A stretch of DNA of 64,000 bases from Caldifarciminota bacterium (GTDB lineage: Bacteria; Hydrothermota; UBA3072): assembly GCA_016930175.1 (NCBI GenBank), contig JAFGHJ010000003.1, positions 1 through 64,000 on the forward strand, in the 5' to 3' direction. The stretch's first letter is position 1. Each line of letters begins with the position of its first letter. A program made the position numbers and the translations under genes. Below the pieces are notes generated by a model. The model was not told the origin of the DNA. It was given only the letters and a program-made list of their open reading frames with translations, and made no database searches. Below, piece by piece: positions 17,325 to 26,558 of the stretch.

Positions 17325-18170
17325 TTGGGAAAGTTAAAGAAAATTATTATTCTTTTATTAACTTTATTTCTTATAGGAACAAAAGGAGCGGAATTATACG
17401 CAAGTAATAATAAGACGGGTAGTCTTAAATCCGAATTTACGCTACATCCAGTTGACGCCTTTACAGCCTACACATTAAAAAGAGGTGAGTGGATTTACAA
17501 CCACGCTCTTACTCCCTATCCCAGCTGGTTCTGGTGGGGAATTACTGATAATATTACAACCGAGCTGGATACAGAATGCTGGCTTGGGGGAGTCGTGAGT
17601 TTAAACTTCAGATTTAAACTCTTAAATCAGAGAAACTTTATCCCAACTATCGCATTTGAAACCATGTATCAGTACCTATCAAAAGAAATCGATCAACTCG
17701 ACACTTATGATTCTTTATCGGTAAAGAGAAAAGGACATTTATGGTATGATAGACTTAATTTAAGCTGGGAGGTAAAGAAAAATATTTATTTGCACATTTC
17801 AGGAGGGGCAACATACTTGGAGTCTTTAACAATAGATAATGCCGATACTGTTAATTATGAAGGAGAAACATACAATAATCGAGTTACTCCCGATATTTCC
17901 GCAGGTATCGATTTTCGGGCGTATGAGTGGTTATCTCTGCATGCCGTAGCTTCCTATGGAACTACTTTTATTTATCTCGATAACGTTCCGAGAAAGCAGC
18001 AGTTTAATATAGGCGCAAGGTTTGCTCCTTTTTACGGGCATAAAAACGGTATATTAAGAAATTTCAGGCTCGAGTTAGCAATTTTAACATTTCGATTCAA
18101 AGAGGTAGACCATCTCGTAAGTGGTCCCCTTGGATTCATTTACTGGCAATGGGGGGGGAAAGAAGAATAA
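17325..18170 (+). CDS. Predicted outer-membrane protein
   Basis: The 281-residue protein starts at TTG, six bases after AAGGAAG, and has a signal peptide (KKIIILLLTLFLIGTKGAELYA). The rest is beta-rich with many aromatics (PSWFWWGITDNITTELDTECWLGG; YDRLNLSWEVKKNIYLHISGGATYL), typical of an outer-membrane barrel. It resembles no family I can name. It lies about 50 bases before the small-protein/nucleotidyltransferase pair, which has its own promoter. Confidence 0.68.
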   Translation: MGKLKKIIILLLTLFLIGTKGAELYASNNKTGSLKSEFTLHPVDAFTAYTLKRGEWIYNHALTPYPSWFWWGITDNITTELDTECWLGGVVSLNFRFKLLNQRNFIPTIAFETMYQYLSKEIDQLDTYDSLSVKRKGHLWYDRLNLSWEVKKNIYLHISGGATYLESLTIDNADTVNYEGETYNNRVTPDISAGIDFRAYEWLSLHAVASYGTTFIYLDNVPRKQQFNIGARFAPFYGHKNGILRNFRLELAILTFRFKEVDHLVSGPLGFIYWQWGGKEE

Positions 18171-18178
18171 TGTAATCA

Positions 18179-18206
18179 TTGACAAAGTTTTTATTCAATT
18201 TATAAT
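18179..18206 (+). promoter_or_regulatory. Consensus promoter of the small-protein/nucleotidyltransferase pair
   Basis: TTGACA (18179-18184), 16 bases, TATAAT (18201-18206), directly ahead of the ATG at 18224. Confidence 0.75.
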
Positions 18207-18223
18207 TAAGAAGGGAATATCAA

Positions 18224-18421
18224 ATGATAAAAAATCCGAGAATACTTAAAGAATTTGAAAAGAAGATTAAGAGAAAAAGTAAAGTTGATATCAATAAGAA
18301 TTTTGATATCTTTGAAGGTCTTTATAAGGAAGCTTTAGAGCTGGGAGTACTTCCCAGAAGAAATCCTCTTTCCGATAAAGAAACTGTTAAAAAAATAGCC
18401 AGAATTATAAATAGTGTTTAA
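18224..18421 (+). CDS. Small helical protein, first gene of a toxin-antitoxin-like pair
   Basis: The 65-residue protein is charged and predicted helical (NPRILKEFEKKIKRKSKVDINKN; LYKEALELGVLPRRNPLSDKETVKKIARIINS). No family recognised. It precedes and overlaps (GTGTTTAA, eight bases) a minimal nucleotidyltransferase gene, under one consensus promoter. By position and size it could be the partner or antitoxin of that enzyme (inference). AAGGGA lies upstream of the ATG. Confidence 0.65.
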   Translation: MIKNPRILKEFEKKIKRKSKVDINKNFDIFEGLYKEALELGVLPRRNPLSDKETVKKIARIINSV

Positions 18422-18968
18422 AGAACTACTTTCTAAAATTTCAAAAGAACTGGCAGAAAGAAGAATACCATATATGGTAATAGGGGGACAAGCCGTTTTA
18501 CTTTATGGTGAACCAAGACTAACCAAGGATATCGATATAACCCTGGGTGTGCCCCCCGAAAAGTTCTCAGAAATTGAAAGTCTTAGTAAGAAATTAAATT
18601 TAAGAATTCTTGTAGAAAAACCAAAAGAGTTTGTAAAAAAAACAATGGTGCTGCCGGTTGAAGAAGAAAAAACCGGAATTAGCATAGACTTCATATTTTC
18701 TTTTTCCAAATATGAAAAACAGGCTATAAAAAGAGCTAATCCTATTAGAATGATGAATACAGATGTAAAATTTGCATCTCTTGAAGATGTAGTCATTCAC
18801 AAAATAATAGCAGGAAGAACCAGAGATCTGGAAGATGTAGAAACAATCCTTTTGAAAAATCCAGAATATGACGAGAAGTACATTAAAAAGTGGCTAGAAA
18901 AGTTTGACAATTCTCTGAGAAAAAATTTTAGTAAGACTTTCTCGAAAATAAGTAAAAGTTCTCGTTAA
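18414..18968 (+). CDS. Nucleotidyltransferase-fold protein (MNT/AbiEii-like)
   Basis: The 184-residue protein has the minimal polymerase-beta-fold signature: VIGGQAVLLYGEPRLTKDIDI near residues 22-42, i.e. GG-x-A followed by D-x-D, and a third acidic residue likely in SIDFIF. A helical C-terminal part follows (LEDVVIHKIIAGRTRDLEDVETIL), as in the AbiEii/DUF6036-like families. Such enzymes transfer nucleotides to RNA or protein and often act in toxin-antitoxin systems. The start is GTG at 18414, overlapping the small gene. Role as a toxin is inference. Confidence 0.75.
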   Translation: MFKELLSKISKELAERRIPYMVIGGQAVLLYGEPRLTKDIDITLGVPPEKFSEIESLSKKLNLRILVEKPKEFVKKTMVLPVEEEKTGISIDFIFSFSKYEKQAIKRANPIRMMNTDVKFASLEDVVIHKIIAGRTRDLEDVETILLKNPEYDEKYIKKWLEKFDNSLRKNFSKTFSKISKSSR

Positions 18969-18999
18969 TAAAAGCTAATGAATTTTCTGCAATATTGTA

Positions 19000-19027
19000 T
19001 TGATTTTTATATTTGTTTGACTATAAT
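19000..19027 (+). promoter_or_regulatory. Promoter of the YVTN-repeat lipoprotein gene
   Basis: TTGATT (19000-19005), 16 bases, TATAAT (19022-19027); the ATG lies 24 bases after the -10. Confidence 0.65.
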
Positions 19028-19050
19028 TAAGCTAATGGGGGAAGGATAGT

Positions 19051-19911
19051 ATGCAAAAAGAATTGAAAAAGTTTTTCCGTATTATAGTATTTTTACTGTT
19101 GTTGTTTGACTGTAAGAGCATAACAGGTCCTACTACACCCGAGGTTATTTTTGTCAGTACCGGAGATGGTCCTTCGGATGTGTGCGTTAATCCAACCACA
19201 AACAAGATATATGTGGCGAATGCTGAAAGCGATAACGTTTCCGTAATCGACGGATCAGTGGATTCGGTGATAGCAACTGTTGAGGTTGGGTTTTGGCCCA
19301 TGAGAGTTGCAGTAAACCCCCAGACGAATCGTATATATGTGGCGAATAGTCTTAGTGATAATGTAACGGTGATAGATGGAGAGACGAATGATACAACTAC
19401 TGTTGCCGCTGGAGAAATGCCTAGTCTGATCTGCGCTAATCCCAACACAAATAAGATATATGTAGCGAATCATGGTAGTGTTTTAGTTAGTAGTAATGTA
19501 ACGGTTATAGATGGAGAAACTAATGATACAGCCACTGTTGCCGTTGGAGATGGACCTGATGCGATATGCGTCAATACCAACACGAACAGGATATATGTGG
19601 CGAATTTTAATAGTCGCAATGTAACAGTGATAGATGGAGAGACGAATGATACGGCTATCGTTGCCGCTGGCGATACTCCTTATGTGATGTGCGTGGATAC
19701 AACCACGAACAAGATTTATGTGGTGGATCATGGTGGTGGCAGTGGAAGTAGTGGCAGTGTAATGGTGATAGATGGGGAGACGAATAATACAACCACTGTT
19801 GCCATTGGGAATAATCCTTTGGCAATCTCTGTCAATCCGACAACAAACAAGGTTTATGTTGTAAATCATAATAGTGACGATGTGGTTGTTCTGTATTACC
19901 CGGAAGAGTGA
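19051..19911 (+). CDS. YVTN beta-propeller repeat lipoprotein
   Basis: The 286-residue protein has a signal sequence ending LLLLFDC, a lipobox variant with aspartate before the cysteine. Six YVTN-type propeller blades of about 40-45 residues follow, each with NPxTNKIYVAN and NVTVIDGETNDT elements. The DNA repeats are nearly identical in four blades (around 19366, 19492, 19614 and 19752), so the array has probably grown by recent duplication. Aspartate after or before the lipid cysteine often signals inner-membrane retention in E. coli; that rule may not hold here. Function is unknown, probably binding on the cell surface or in the periplasm. Confidence 0.82.
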   Translation: MQKELKKFFRIIVFLLLLFDCKSITGPTTPEVIFVSTGDGPSDVCVNPTTNKIYVANAESDNVSVIDGSVDSVIATVEVGFWPMRVAVNPQTNRIYVANSLSDNVTVIDGETNDTTTVAAGEMPSLICANPNTNKIYVANHGSVLVSSNVTVIDGETNDTATVAVGDGPDAICVNTNTNRIYVANFNSRNVTVIDGETNDTAIVAAGDTPYVMCVDTTTNKIYVVDHGGGSGSSGSVMVIDGETNNTTTVAIGNNPLAISVNPTTNKVYVVNHNSDDVVVLYYPEE

Positions 19912-20004
19912 ATTTGAGGTTTTAGGTATTAGATTTAGTTGGTGCGTTAGTGCGTATATGCGTAGATGAGTTAGCCGCCCTTCCCATAAAAATATTTAAT
20001 TTTT

Positions 20005-20150
20005 TAACACTCTAACTCTCTAACGCTCTAACCCTCTAACGATTTTGTGTTTCGTGGCAATATTTAGGATTTTGGATGTGGAGATTGGGATTTATAAACA
20101 ATAAAACAAATTTTGGGGTTGTGGTAGGGCTTTGTGTCTTCGTGGCAAAA
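20005..20150 (+). repeat. Word-like intergenic repeats in front of addA
   Basis: Contains a nine-base-period run (CTAACTCTCTAACGCTCTAA, 20005-20040) and two inverted CACGAAG-type words (TTGTGTTTCGTGGCAA at 20045; TTTGTGTCTTCGTGGCAAAA at 20131). No gene in 19912-20193. Confidence 0.55.
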
Positions 20151-20157
20151 TAAACTC

Positions 20158-20185
20158 TTGACTTTTTTTCTCTGAATTTTATCCT
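20158..20185 (+). promoter_or_regulatory. Promoter of addAB (leaderless type)
   Basis: TTGACT (20158-20163), 16 bases, TATCCT (20180-20185). The ATG is at 20194, eight bases past the -10, and no Shine-Dalgarno precedes it. Confidence 0.55.
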
Positions 20186-20193
20186 TAAATCAA

Positions 20194-23100
20194 ATGAGTG
20201 AAAACAATAGATTGATACGTCTCCTTTCTTCCGCGGGGGGAGGTAAAACATACCGCCTGTCTACACGCTACAAAGAATTACTTAAAGGAGACAATCAAAA
20301 TCTTAAAAAGACTCTCGCAATAACGTTCACCAATAAAGCCGCGACCGAAATGAAAGAACGTATTCTCGGACTGCTGAAAGAAGAAGTCCTAAAAGAAGGA
20401 AATAAACACTCCCGTGAATTAATCGATTTCATTCTCGATAACTACAGCGATTTTTCTGTCAGGACCATCGACTCTTTTGTTAATTCACTCGTCAAAGCAT
20501 TTTCGATAGAACTGGGTATTGCTCCCGAAGCTGAAATCATTATTGATTCCAATTACTATAAAGATTTTGCAACATCACTTGTGATTCGGTCGGTAGAACA
20601 GGATAAAAACCTCCGCAGGAAACTTAGCGACTTTATAATAAACAGAATAGAAACAGGGGACAAAATAAGCTGGGACTTTCATGGACTTTTAAGAAAAGGA
20701 ATGGACAAAATCGAAAAATATGAGGGGAATGGAAATATTTCTTTTGAAAAACCTCCGGAAGACCTTGCCAAACTTGATAAGGATATCTCAATTTGTTTTA
20801 ATAAATCTATTAGCCTCGCGGAAGAAATCCTCGAATATTCCGAACATTACAGCGGTATTGACATCCGGTTTTTGAGAACGCTCGAAAAAGGAGCCGGCAA
20901 CAGAGACATAAACAAGATACTGGAAAGTTCCTTCATAAAAAAAGAACCTGAAGAAGCCCTGACAAACAGTTTTAAAGACGATCCTGAGGACTTCGCCAGG
21001 CTCTTTAAAGAATTAAAAAAATACGTATTTAATTATTACAAGCAGAGACTCTTAAGAGAACATAATTACCAGATAGATATTTACGAGATATACAGAGAAA
21101 TCTTAAAAATTATTAAAGAAAAACAGAGGGTCAGATTCATAGAAGACATAAATAAAGAACTAAAAGTCCTGTTCGATGAGTTCAGCATACCTTTCGTGTT
21201 TTACCGAATAGGAGAAAAATTCATTCATTATCTCGTAGACGAATTTCAGGATACGAGTAGAGACCAGTGGCAGAATCTCGTTCCCTTAATAGATAACGCT
21301 CTCTCGGAAGGAGGTTCTTTCTTTTACGTCGGCGACCCCAAACAGGCGATTTACCAGTGGAGAGGCGGAGATGTAGAGCTTTTCGATACGCCTTCTAACC
21401 TTTTCGCGTCTGTCGGAGAAGCTGAGAAAAAATCTAATTATATAGATAAAAATTACAGAAGCGCGAGAGCGATAGTCGATTTTGTGGGAGAAGTATTTTC
21501 AGAATTGCCCGAAGAAATCAAATGCAAAATGGGGCAAAAGAGTAATTTCTATACCGATACGGTTAAACAGAGAATACCTGATTTTAAAGCAGGCGAAGAT
21601 TTTGAAGGGCTTGTATCCATTAAAAAAATTAAACCGAAAAGTAAAAATATAGAAGATATTTTCTCATCTATAAATACCCAATTAGAAGAAACAATAAAAG
21701 AAATTTTAGACCGCGGCTACAGCCACGGGGATATAGCAATTCTCGTGCGTCGTAATAACGATGCGAAAGAAATAACGGAGCACCTGTGCGGAAAAGGATA
21801 CCCTGTTGTCTCAAGTGAAACACTATATCTCTCAGGCAATCCCGTTATAAAAGGTTTGCTTTCGGCTTTAGGGTTCCTCAAACACCCCACAGATAACGCG
21901 TCTTTCCTGGGGTTGCTTACAAGTCCCTTCTTCTGCAGAAAAACCGGTCTGGATGAAAATGTGATAATTAATTTCGCGGAAGACTGTTCGAGCGAGATTT
22001 CCTATTACATACAATTTGAAGAAAAATTCCCGGGCCTGTGGCAAAGTTATATTGAACCGTTTTTTTCTTGCGTTGGATTTCTCCCGGTTTACGACCTTGT
22101 AAGCGATTTAATACGTACGTTCAAAATTCCTGAAAATTGTGAGGGTTGTGAGAGCTTCCTCGAGGCTTTTCTCGAGTTTATTCATACATTAGAAGAACAA
22201 TCCATAACATCAATCGAAGGTATGCTTGGTGAGTGGCAGAAAAAATGTACCTACGAAAATCCGCCGTCAATCTTACTGCCGGAATCAACCGAAGCCATCA
22301 AGATAATGACGATTCATTCCGCGAAAGGTCTAGAATTCCCGGTTGTAATTATCCCCTTTATTTACATTCCGTTCGATCAAGACAAAAATGAAGTCGTTGT
22401 AGAGTACAAGGGAATAAAGAGAATAATTAAGGTAAAAAAAGATATTCTTCCTCTAAATGACGCTCCTCTAAGGGAAGAAATCGAATCGAAACTTATAGAG
22501 AAAGAACAGAATGAAACTTTCGAGGAAATAAATAACTTTTACGTCGCCTTAACGAGAGCCAAATATGAACTGCGTATCTTCACATGCGATGAAAAACCGC
22601 AGAGTTATTCAGATCTCTGGAAAAAGGTTCTAGAACCTTTTTCTAGTGAGGACGCAGTTACCAGAGGCAAAAAAGTACAAAAACCTACTCGTGAAGAAGG
22701 AAAGGATGAAATCCCTTTAAAATATTTGAAGATGGATATGGAAGGTAAAGAGAGTGTTGAGAAAGCATCATCGAGACTCCTGTTTAGAAAAAACGATATG
22801 TACGTTTTGATGAATGAGAAAATTTCTTCGTCCCAAAAAACAGGAGATATTCTTCATAAAATTCTGTATTATATAGAGGATGTAAATTCCCTCGGAAAAC
22901 TCGATTCGATAATCAATCAATCGATAAACGAATTCGCGTATCCCGGAGAACGGAAAGTTCTAAAAGAAAAAACAAAACCGGTGATTGAGGAAGTGTTTAA
23001 AAAGGAAGAAATAAAAGAGTGGTTTTCACCGGGTGTAGAAGTATGGAGAGAACAGGAAATAGTTTCAGGAGACGGCAATTTATACAGACTCGATAGAGTT

Positions 23101-23277
23101 GTTTTTGGAGCGGACGCAGTCCATATCATAGATTTTAAATCGGGAGAGGAACCCCTTTCAAAATGGAAGAAGCAGCTTAAGAAATATAAAGAAGTTATGA
23201 GCTCGTATTTCCCGGACAAAACAATAAAGACATATATAGTGGACCTTAATTCTGCGGAGGTAATCGAAATTGAGTAA
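20194..23277 (+). CDS. addA: AddA-like helicase-nuclease subunit (UvrD family + PD-(D/E)XK)
   Basis: The 1027-residue protein has Walker A SSAGGGKTYRL at about 12-22, motif Ia TFTNKAATEMKERI, Walker B LVDEFQDTS, motif III YVGDPKQAIYQWRGGD, motif V MTIHSAKGLEFPVVI and motif VI FYVALTRAK. The C-terminal RecB-family nuclease has GDILHKILYY and YRLDRVVFGADAVHIIDFKSG. AddAB processes double-strand DNA ends for RecA recombination. It is somewhat shorter than AddA of Firmicutes. The stop overlaps the addB start by eight bases. Confidence 0.88.
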   Translation: MSENNRLIRLLSSAGGGKTYRLSTRYKELLKGDNQNLKKTLAITFTNKAATEMKERILGLLKEEVLKEGNKHSRELIDFILDNYSDFSVRTIDSFVNSLVKAFSIELGIAPEAEIIIDSNYYKDFATSLVIRSVEQDKNLRRKLSDFIINRIETGDKISWDFHGLLRKGMDKIEKYEGNGNISFEKPPEDLAKLDKDISICFNKSISLAEEILEYSEHYSGIDIRFLRTLEKGAGNRDINKILESSFIKKEPEEALTNSFKDDPEDFARLFKELKKYVFNYYKQRLLREHNYQIDIYEIYREILKIIKEKQRVRFIEDINKELKVLFDEFSIPFVFYRIGEKFIHYLVDEFQDTSRDQWQNLVPLIDNALSEGGSFFYVGDPKQAIYQWRGGDVELFDTPSNLFASVGEAEKKSNYIDKNYRSARAIVDFVGEVFSELPEEIKCKMGQKSNFYTDTVKQRIPDFKAGEDFEGLVSIKKIKPKSKNIEDIFSSINTQLEETIKEILDRGYSHGDIAILVRRNNDAKEITEHLCGKGYPVVSSETLYLSGNPVIKGLLSALGFLKHPTDNASFLGLLTSPFFCRKTGLDENVIINFAEDCSSEISYYIQFEEKFPGLWQSYIEPFFSCVGFLPVYDLVSDLIRTFKIPENCEGCESFLEAFLEFIHTLEEQSITSIEGMLGEWQKKCTYENPPSILLPESTEAIKIMTIHSAKGLEFPVVIIPFIYIPFDQDKNEVVVEYKGIKRIIKVKKDILPLNDAPLREEIESKLIEKEQNETFEEINNFYVALTRAKYELRIFTCDEKPQSYSDLWKKVLEPFSSEDAVTRGKKVQKPTREEGKDEIPLKYLKMDMEGKESVEKASSRLLFRKNDMYVLMNEKISSSQKTGDILHKILYYIEDVNSLGKLDSIINQSINEFAYPGERKVLKEKTKPVIEEVFKKEEIKEWFSPGVEVWREQEIVSGDGNLYRLDRVVFGADAVHIIDFKSGEEPLSKWKKQLKKYKEVMSSYFPDKTIKTYIVDLNSAEVIEIE

Positions 23278-26095
23278 ACTGCTGAAAGTCCCATTTTCCG
23301 ACAACTTCGTTGAATATTTGACCGATTATCTTATTCGTAATCACGATACGTCCGACCTTTCCTCTGTGGCGGTTGTTTTCCCCGGCATAAGGCCTTCGCA
23401 TTTCCTGCTGGATTCCTTAAAGAAAAAGCTCCCGAAAGTTTTTATACCTCCTGCTCGTTTTTCGATAGAGACCTGGATGCAGTATCTTTTCGGAACGATC
23501 CGCGAACAAAAAATTCCCGAAGGCGATTTTGACCTTCTATATTTAATGTACAGGGCAATAGCGGAAAGCGGAATTAATGAAAAAAGCCCCCTTAAGAAAA
23601 TAACCGAGTCTATCAATACCTATATCCACTGGGGAAGCCGTATTCTCGGAGCGATGGAAGAGTTCGAAATACAATACGAAAAACAGGAGAATATCGAAGA
23701 ACTCACCGATTATGATGAGAATTTTCTCGAATGGGTCAGAGATTTCTGGAAAAACTTCGTTTCTATTAGAGAAAAATTTTATTATCTGTTGAAAAGTAAT
23801 AATCTGACTTACAGGGGAGAAGTTTACCGCTTTACATCCGAAAACATCGAAGAGGTCGCAGACCTCATTCAATTTAAAAAAATTATTTTCGCCGGATTCT
23901 ATGCGCTTAACAAATCCGAAAAACGCGTGATGAAATATTTCTTTGCTCAAGGAAAAGCCGATATAATAATCCAATCCGATGATATTAAAGGGGCAGTCCC
24001 TACGACCTCGCCCTACTACTTCCATAAAAAATGGGAAGGGGACTGGGGAGTAACTTTTAGCGATATCGATAGTAAGAATATCCCGAAAAAAACTCAGCTC
24101 GAAATACATCAATGTTTCGACACTCATTCCGAAATTTTAACCGCTGAAGAGATTCTCTCTACTTTCAGGGAAAAGAATAAAAATACCGCGATTATCCTGC
24201 CGGATTCGAGTTCACTCATTCCTCTTATATCCGAAATAGTCCAGACAAACGAAAACGACTTTAATATAACGATGGGATATCCTTTAAAAAGAACTGCTCT
24301 CTTTAACCTTGTTAAATACGTTTTCTCCCTGCAGAAAACAAAAAAAACTGATAAGAAGGGAAACCTCTACTATCTTAAGGATTATTTAAATTTAATTCAG
24401 CATCCCTGGATAAAAACAATTAAGACCTCTGAAGGAGAAGAACCATTCAGTACACTGGTTAACCGCCTGGAAGAAATACTTATCTCAAAGAATAGAGAAA
24501 GTTCCCGAAACTTTTTTTCGCTCGCAGAAATAAAAAAACTTATCGAACGAGAAGAATTTTTACCTGAGATGCTCGATTTACTCGAAAGAGTGCACTCTTT
24601 ATCTATAGAATCACTCGAAGAAATTAAATCATTAAAAGAAGGCGCCGAGAAACTTTTCGATATTTTATCCTTTCTCTACGAAAATTCAAATATAAGAAAA
24701 CATCCTTTGAATAACCGGTTTATCGGAACGGTGTTCGAAAAACTCGAAGAACTGAAAAAATCTCTCTTCTCGGATGTTAAATTTGGGGACAGTCTGGATA
24801 TTATCACCTTGTTGGAAAATTACTTATTATCTGTAAGAATCCCCTTTGTCGGAGAACCTCTTAAAGGGATTCAGATAATGGGAATGCTCGAGAGCAGAAA
24901 TTTGAATTTCGAACAGGTAATACTGCTCGACGTTAACGAAAGCATCATGCCCGGTTTGTACAAATTCGATCCTCTTCTTCCCCACGGCTTACGTAAACTG
25001 CGGGGATTACCCGGATACGAAGAAGAAGAATCTATATACGCCCATAACTTTTTCAGACTGATTAATGGCGCAGATACAGTTCACCTGATATATAAAGAAG
25101 GGAAACTGAAAGACGTGGATAAAAATATTAAATCGAGATTCATCGAGAAAATCATCTGGGAAGGTCAAAAGACCGATACGAATACAATACATGACAACAG
25201 AATCTTTAAACCTTCGGTAGAAGTTTTAGAAAAAAGTGAAATTGAAAAAAGCTCAAAAGTCCTGGAGAGATTGAAGGATACGGAGTATTCACCTACAAAA
25301 ATAGATACCTATGTCCGCTGCCCCTTACAATTTTATTACAGGTATGTTCTCGGACTTGAAGAATACATGGATATCGAAGAAGAAATAGAGCGAAGCACAA
25401 TAGGAAAATTAATTCACGATTTCTTAAAAGATTATTACACTCAATTTATCGGCAAAAAAATCACAATCGACAAAACTGACTTCTCCGAAAAGCTCAAAAA
25501 ATATCTTGAAAAACATTTACACGAAGGAGGAGAACAAATTCTCCTGCGGGAAATAATTGATAATACCTTGAAGCGATTTATTGAATATGAAAGCGAACGC
25601 TCGGTTGAAGAAAATATCATAATCAGAGATCTTGAAGCCTCACTCAATAGTGCCTTTACAGTAAAAGGACTAAAAAAGGGCCCTGCCCTCTTTAAGCTTA
25701 AAGGAAGGGTAGATAGAGCGGAAGAAATAGGGGGCGTTTTTCATGTAATAGACTATAAAACCGGAACGATTAATATGCCGTCGAAAAGACTGGACGGCGG
25801 ATTCGAACTTGACAGGGATGTAATAAAGAAAAAGGTCAGGACCTTGCAGTTACCAATGTATGTTTATCTTTATTCAAAAGCAAATAAAATCCCACTCGAA
25901 AAAGTCAGGGCGGGAATTTTCAACATAAGAAAACCGCGGGAAGAAAATATTCTTAAAGTCGAAAATATCGATTTCTTCCTTGAGGCACTAAGCTTTATAT
26001 TAAATGAAATTGTAAACCCGGATATTCCTTTTGCACCCGATGCAGGTGATTACTGCCGCTTCTGCCCGTTTAGTTTGATGTGTAGTGAGGGGTAA
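23270..26095 (+). CDS. addB: AddB-like nuclease subunit with iron-sulfur nuclease domain
   Basis: The 941-residue protein has an N-terminal inactivated helicase part; the Walker A region (VAVVFPGIRPSHFLLDSL) lacks GKT. The C-terminal PD-(D/E)XK nuclease has STIGKLIHDFL, KGRVDRAEEIGGVFHVIDYKTG and LQLPMYVYLY. Four cysteines fit the AddB 4Fe-4S staple: C684 (YVRCPLQFYYRY) and the terminal C-x2-C-x5-C (YCRFCPFSLMC). The start is TTG, coupled to addA. Together they form a two-nuclease AddAB complex. Confidence 0.86.
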   Translation: MSKLLKVPFSDNFVEYLTDYLIRNHDTSDLSSVAVVFPGIRPSHFLLDSLKKKLPKVFIPPARFSIETWMQYLFGTIREQKIPEGDFDLLYLMYRAIAESGINEKSPLKKITESINTYIHWGSRILGAMEEFEIQYEKQENIEELTDYDENFLEWVRDFWKNFVSIREKFYYLLKSNNLTYRGEVYRFTSENIEEVADLIQFKKIIFAGFYALNKSEKRVMKYFFAQGKADIIIQSDDIKGAVPTTSPYYFHKKWEGDWGVTFSDIDSKNIPKKTQLEIHQCFDTHSEILTAEEILSTFREKNKNTAIILPDSSSLIPLISEIVQTNENDFNITMGYPLKRTALFNLVKYVFSLQKTKKTDKKGNLYYLKDYLNLIQHPWIKTIKTSEGEEPFSTLVNRLEEILISKNRESSRNFFSLAEIKKLIEREEFLPEMLDLLERVHSLSIESLEEIKSLKEGAEKLFDILSFLYENSNIRKHPLNNRFIGTVFEKLEELKKSLFSDVKFGDSLDIITLLENYLLSVRIPFVGEPLKGIQIMGMLESRNLNFEQVILLDVNESIMPGLYKFDPLLPHGLRKLRGLPGYEEEESIYAHNFFRLINGADTVHLIYKEGKLKDVDKNIKSRFIEKIIWEGQKTDTNTIHDNRIFKPSVEVLEKSEIEKSSKVLERLKDTEYSPTKIDTYVRCPLQFYYRYVLGLEEYMDIEEEIERSTIGKLIHDFLKDYYTQFIGKKITIDKTDFSEKLKKYLEKHLHEGGEQILLREIIDNTLKRFIEYESERSVEENIIIRDLEASLNSAFTVKGLKKGPALFKLKGRVDRAEEIGGVFHVIDYKTGTINMPSKRLDGGFELDRDVIKKKVRTLQLPMYVYLYSKANKIPLEKVRAGIFNIRKPREENILKVENIDFFLEALSFILNEIVNPDIPFAPDAGDYCRFCPFSLMCSEG

Positions 26096-26111
26096 CCCCA
26101 CCTACCGCCGA

Positions 26112-26498
26112 AAGAATTTACCACAGAGTTCACAGAGAAAATAAAGAACACACAGAGATCGCAGAGAAAACAACAAATAATATTTATTTTGTTTACCACC
26201 CAACCCAAAAACAAGGAGAAACAACAAATTACACGAATAGCACGAATGGTTTTATTTTTACTAAATCCTAAATTCCAAATCCTAAAATATGGACGCAGAT
26301 GAACGCAGATTGTCAGGATTTTTTTTGTTTTTTTATTGCTGTCAGCCGTAAGCGGTAAGCCGAGAGTGGAGTTTGTCCACAGAGACACGGAGAGCACAGA
26401 GAAAACAACTAAAATTTTGTTTGTTTAAAACACACCCCATCCCTAAAAATTTGAACCACAGAGCACACAGAGGAAAAACAAACACACAGAGAAAACAG
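26112..26498 (+). repeat. Dense array of intergenic repeat families
   Basis: The gap 26096-26558 has no gene. It holds CACAGAG-type words at 26119-26168, 26374-26410 and 26454-26498, the composite block 26171-26249 shared with 14245-14323, an AAATCCTAAATTCCAAATCC run (26264), and a GGACGCAGAT-type copy at 26290-26325. Confidence 0.7.
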
Positions 26499-26558
26499 AA
26501 AATGAACTTTTTTGGGTTTTGTGTATCTAATTAAGAAAAACCTTAAAAAGGGGGCCTT

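Noticed and set aside
26112-26498. CRISPR array
   Set aside because: Repeat words vary in sequence and spacing, there are no uniform spacers, and no cas gene is near.
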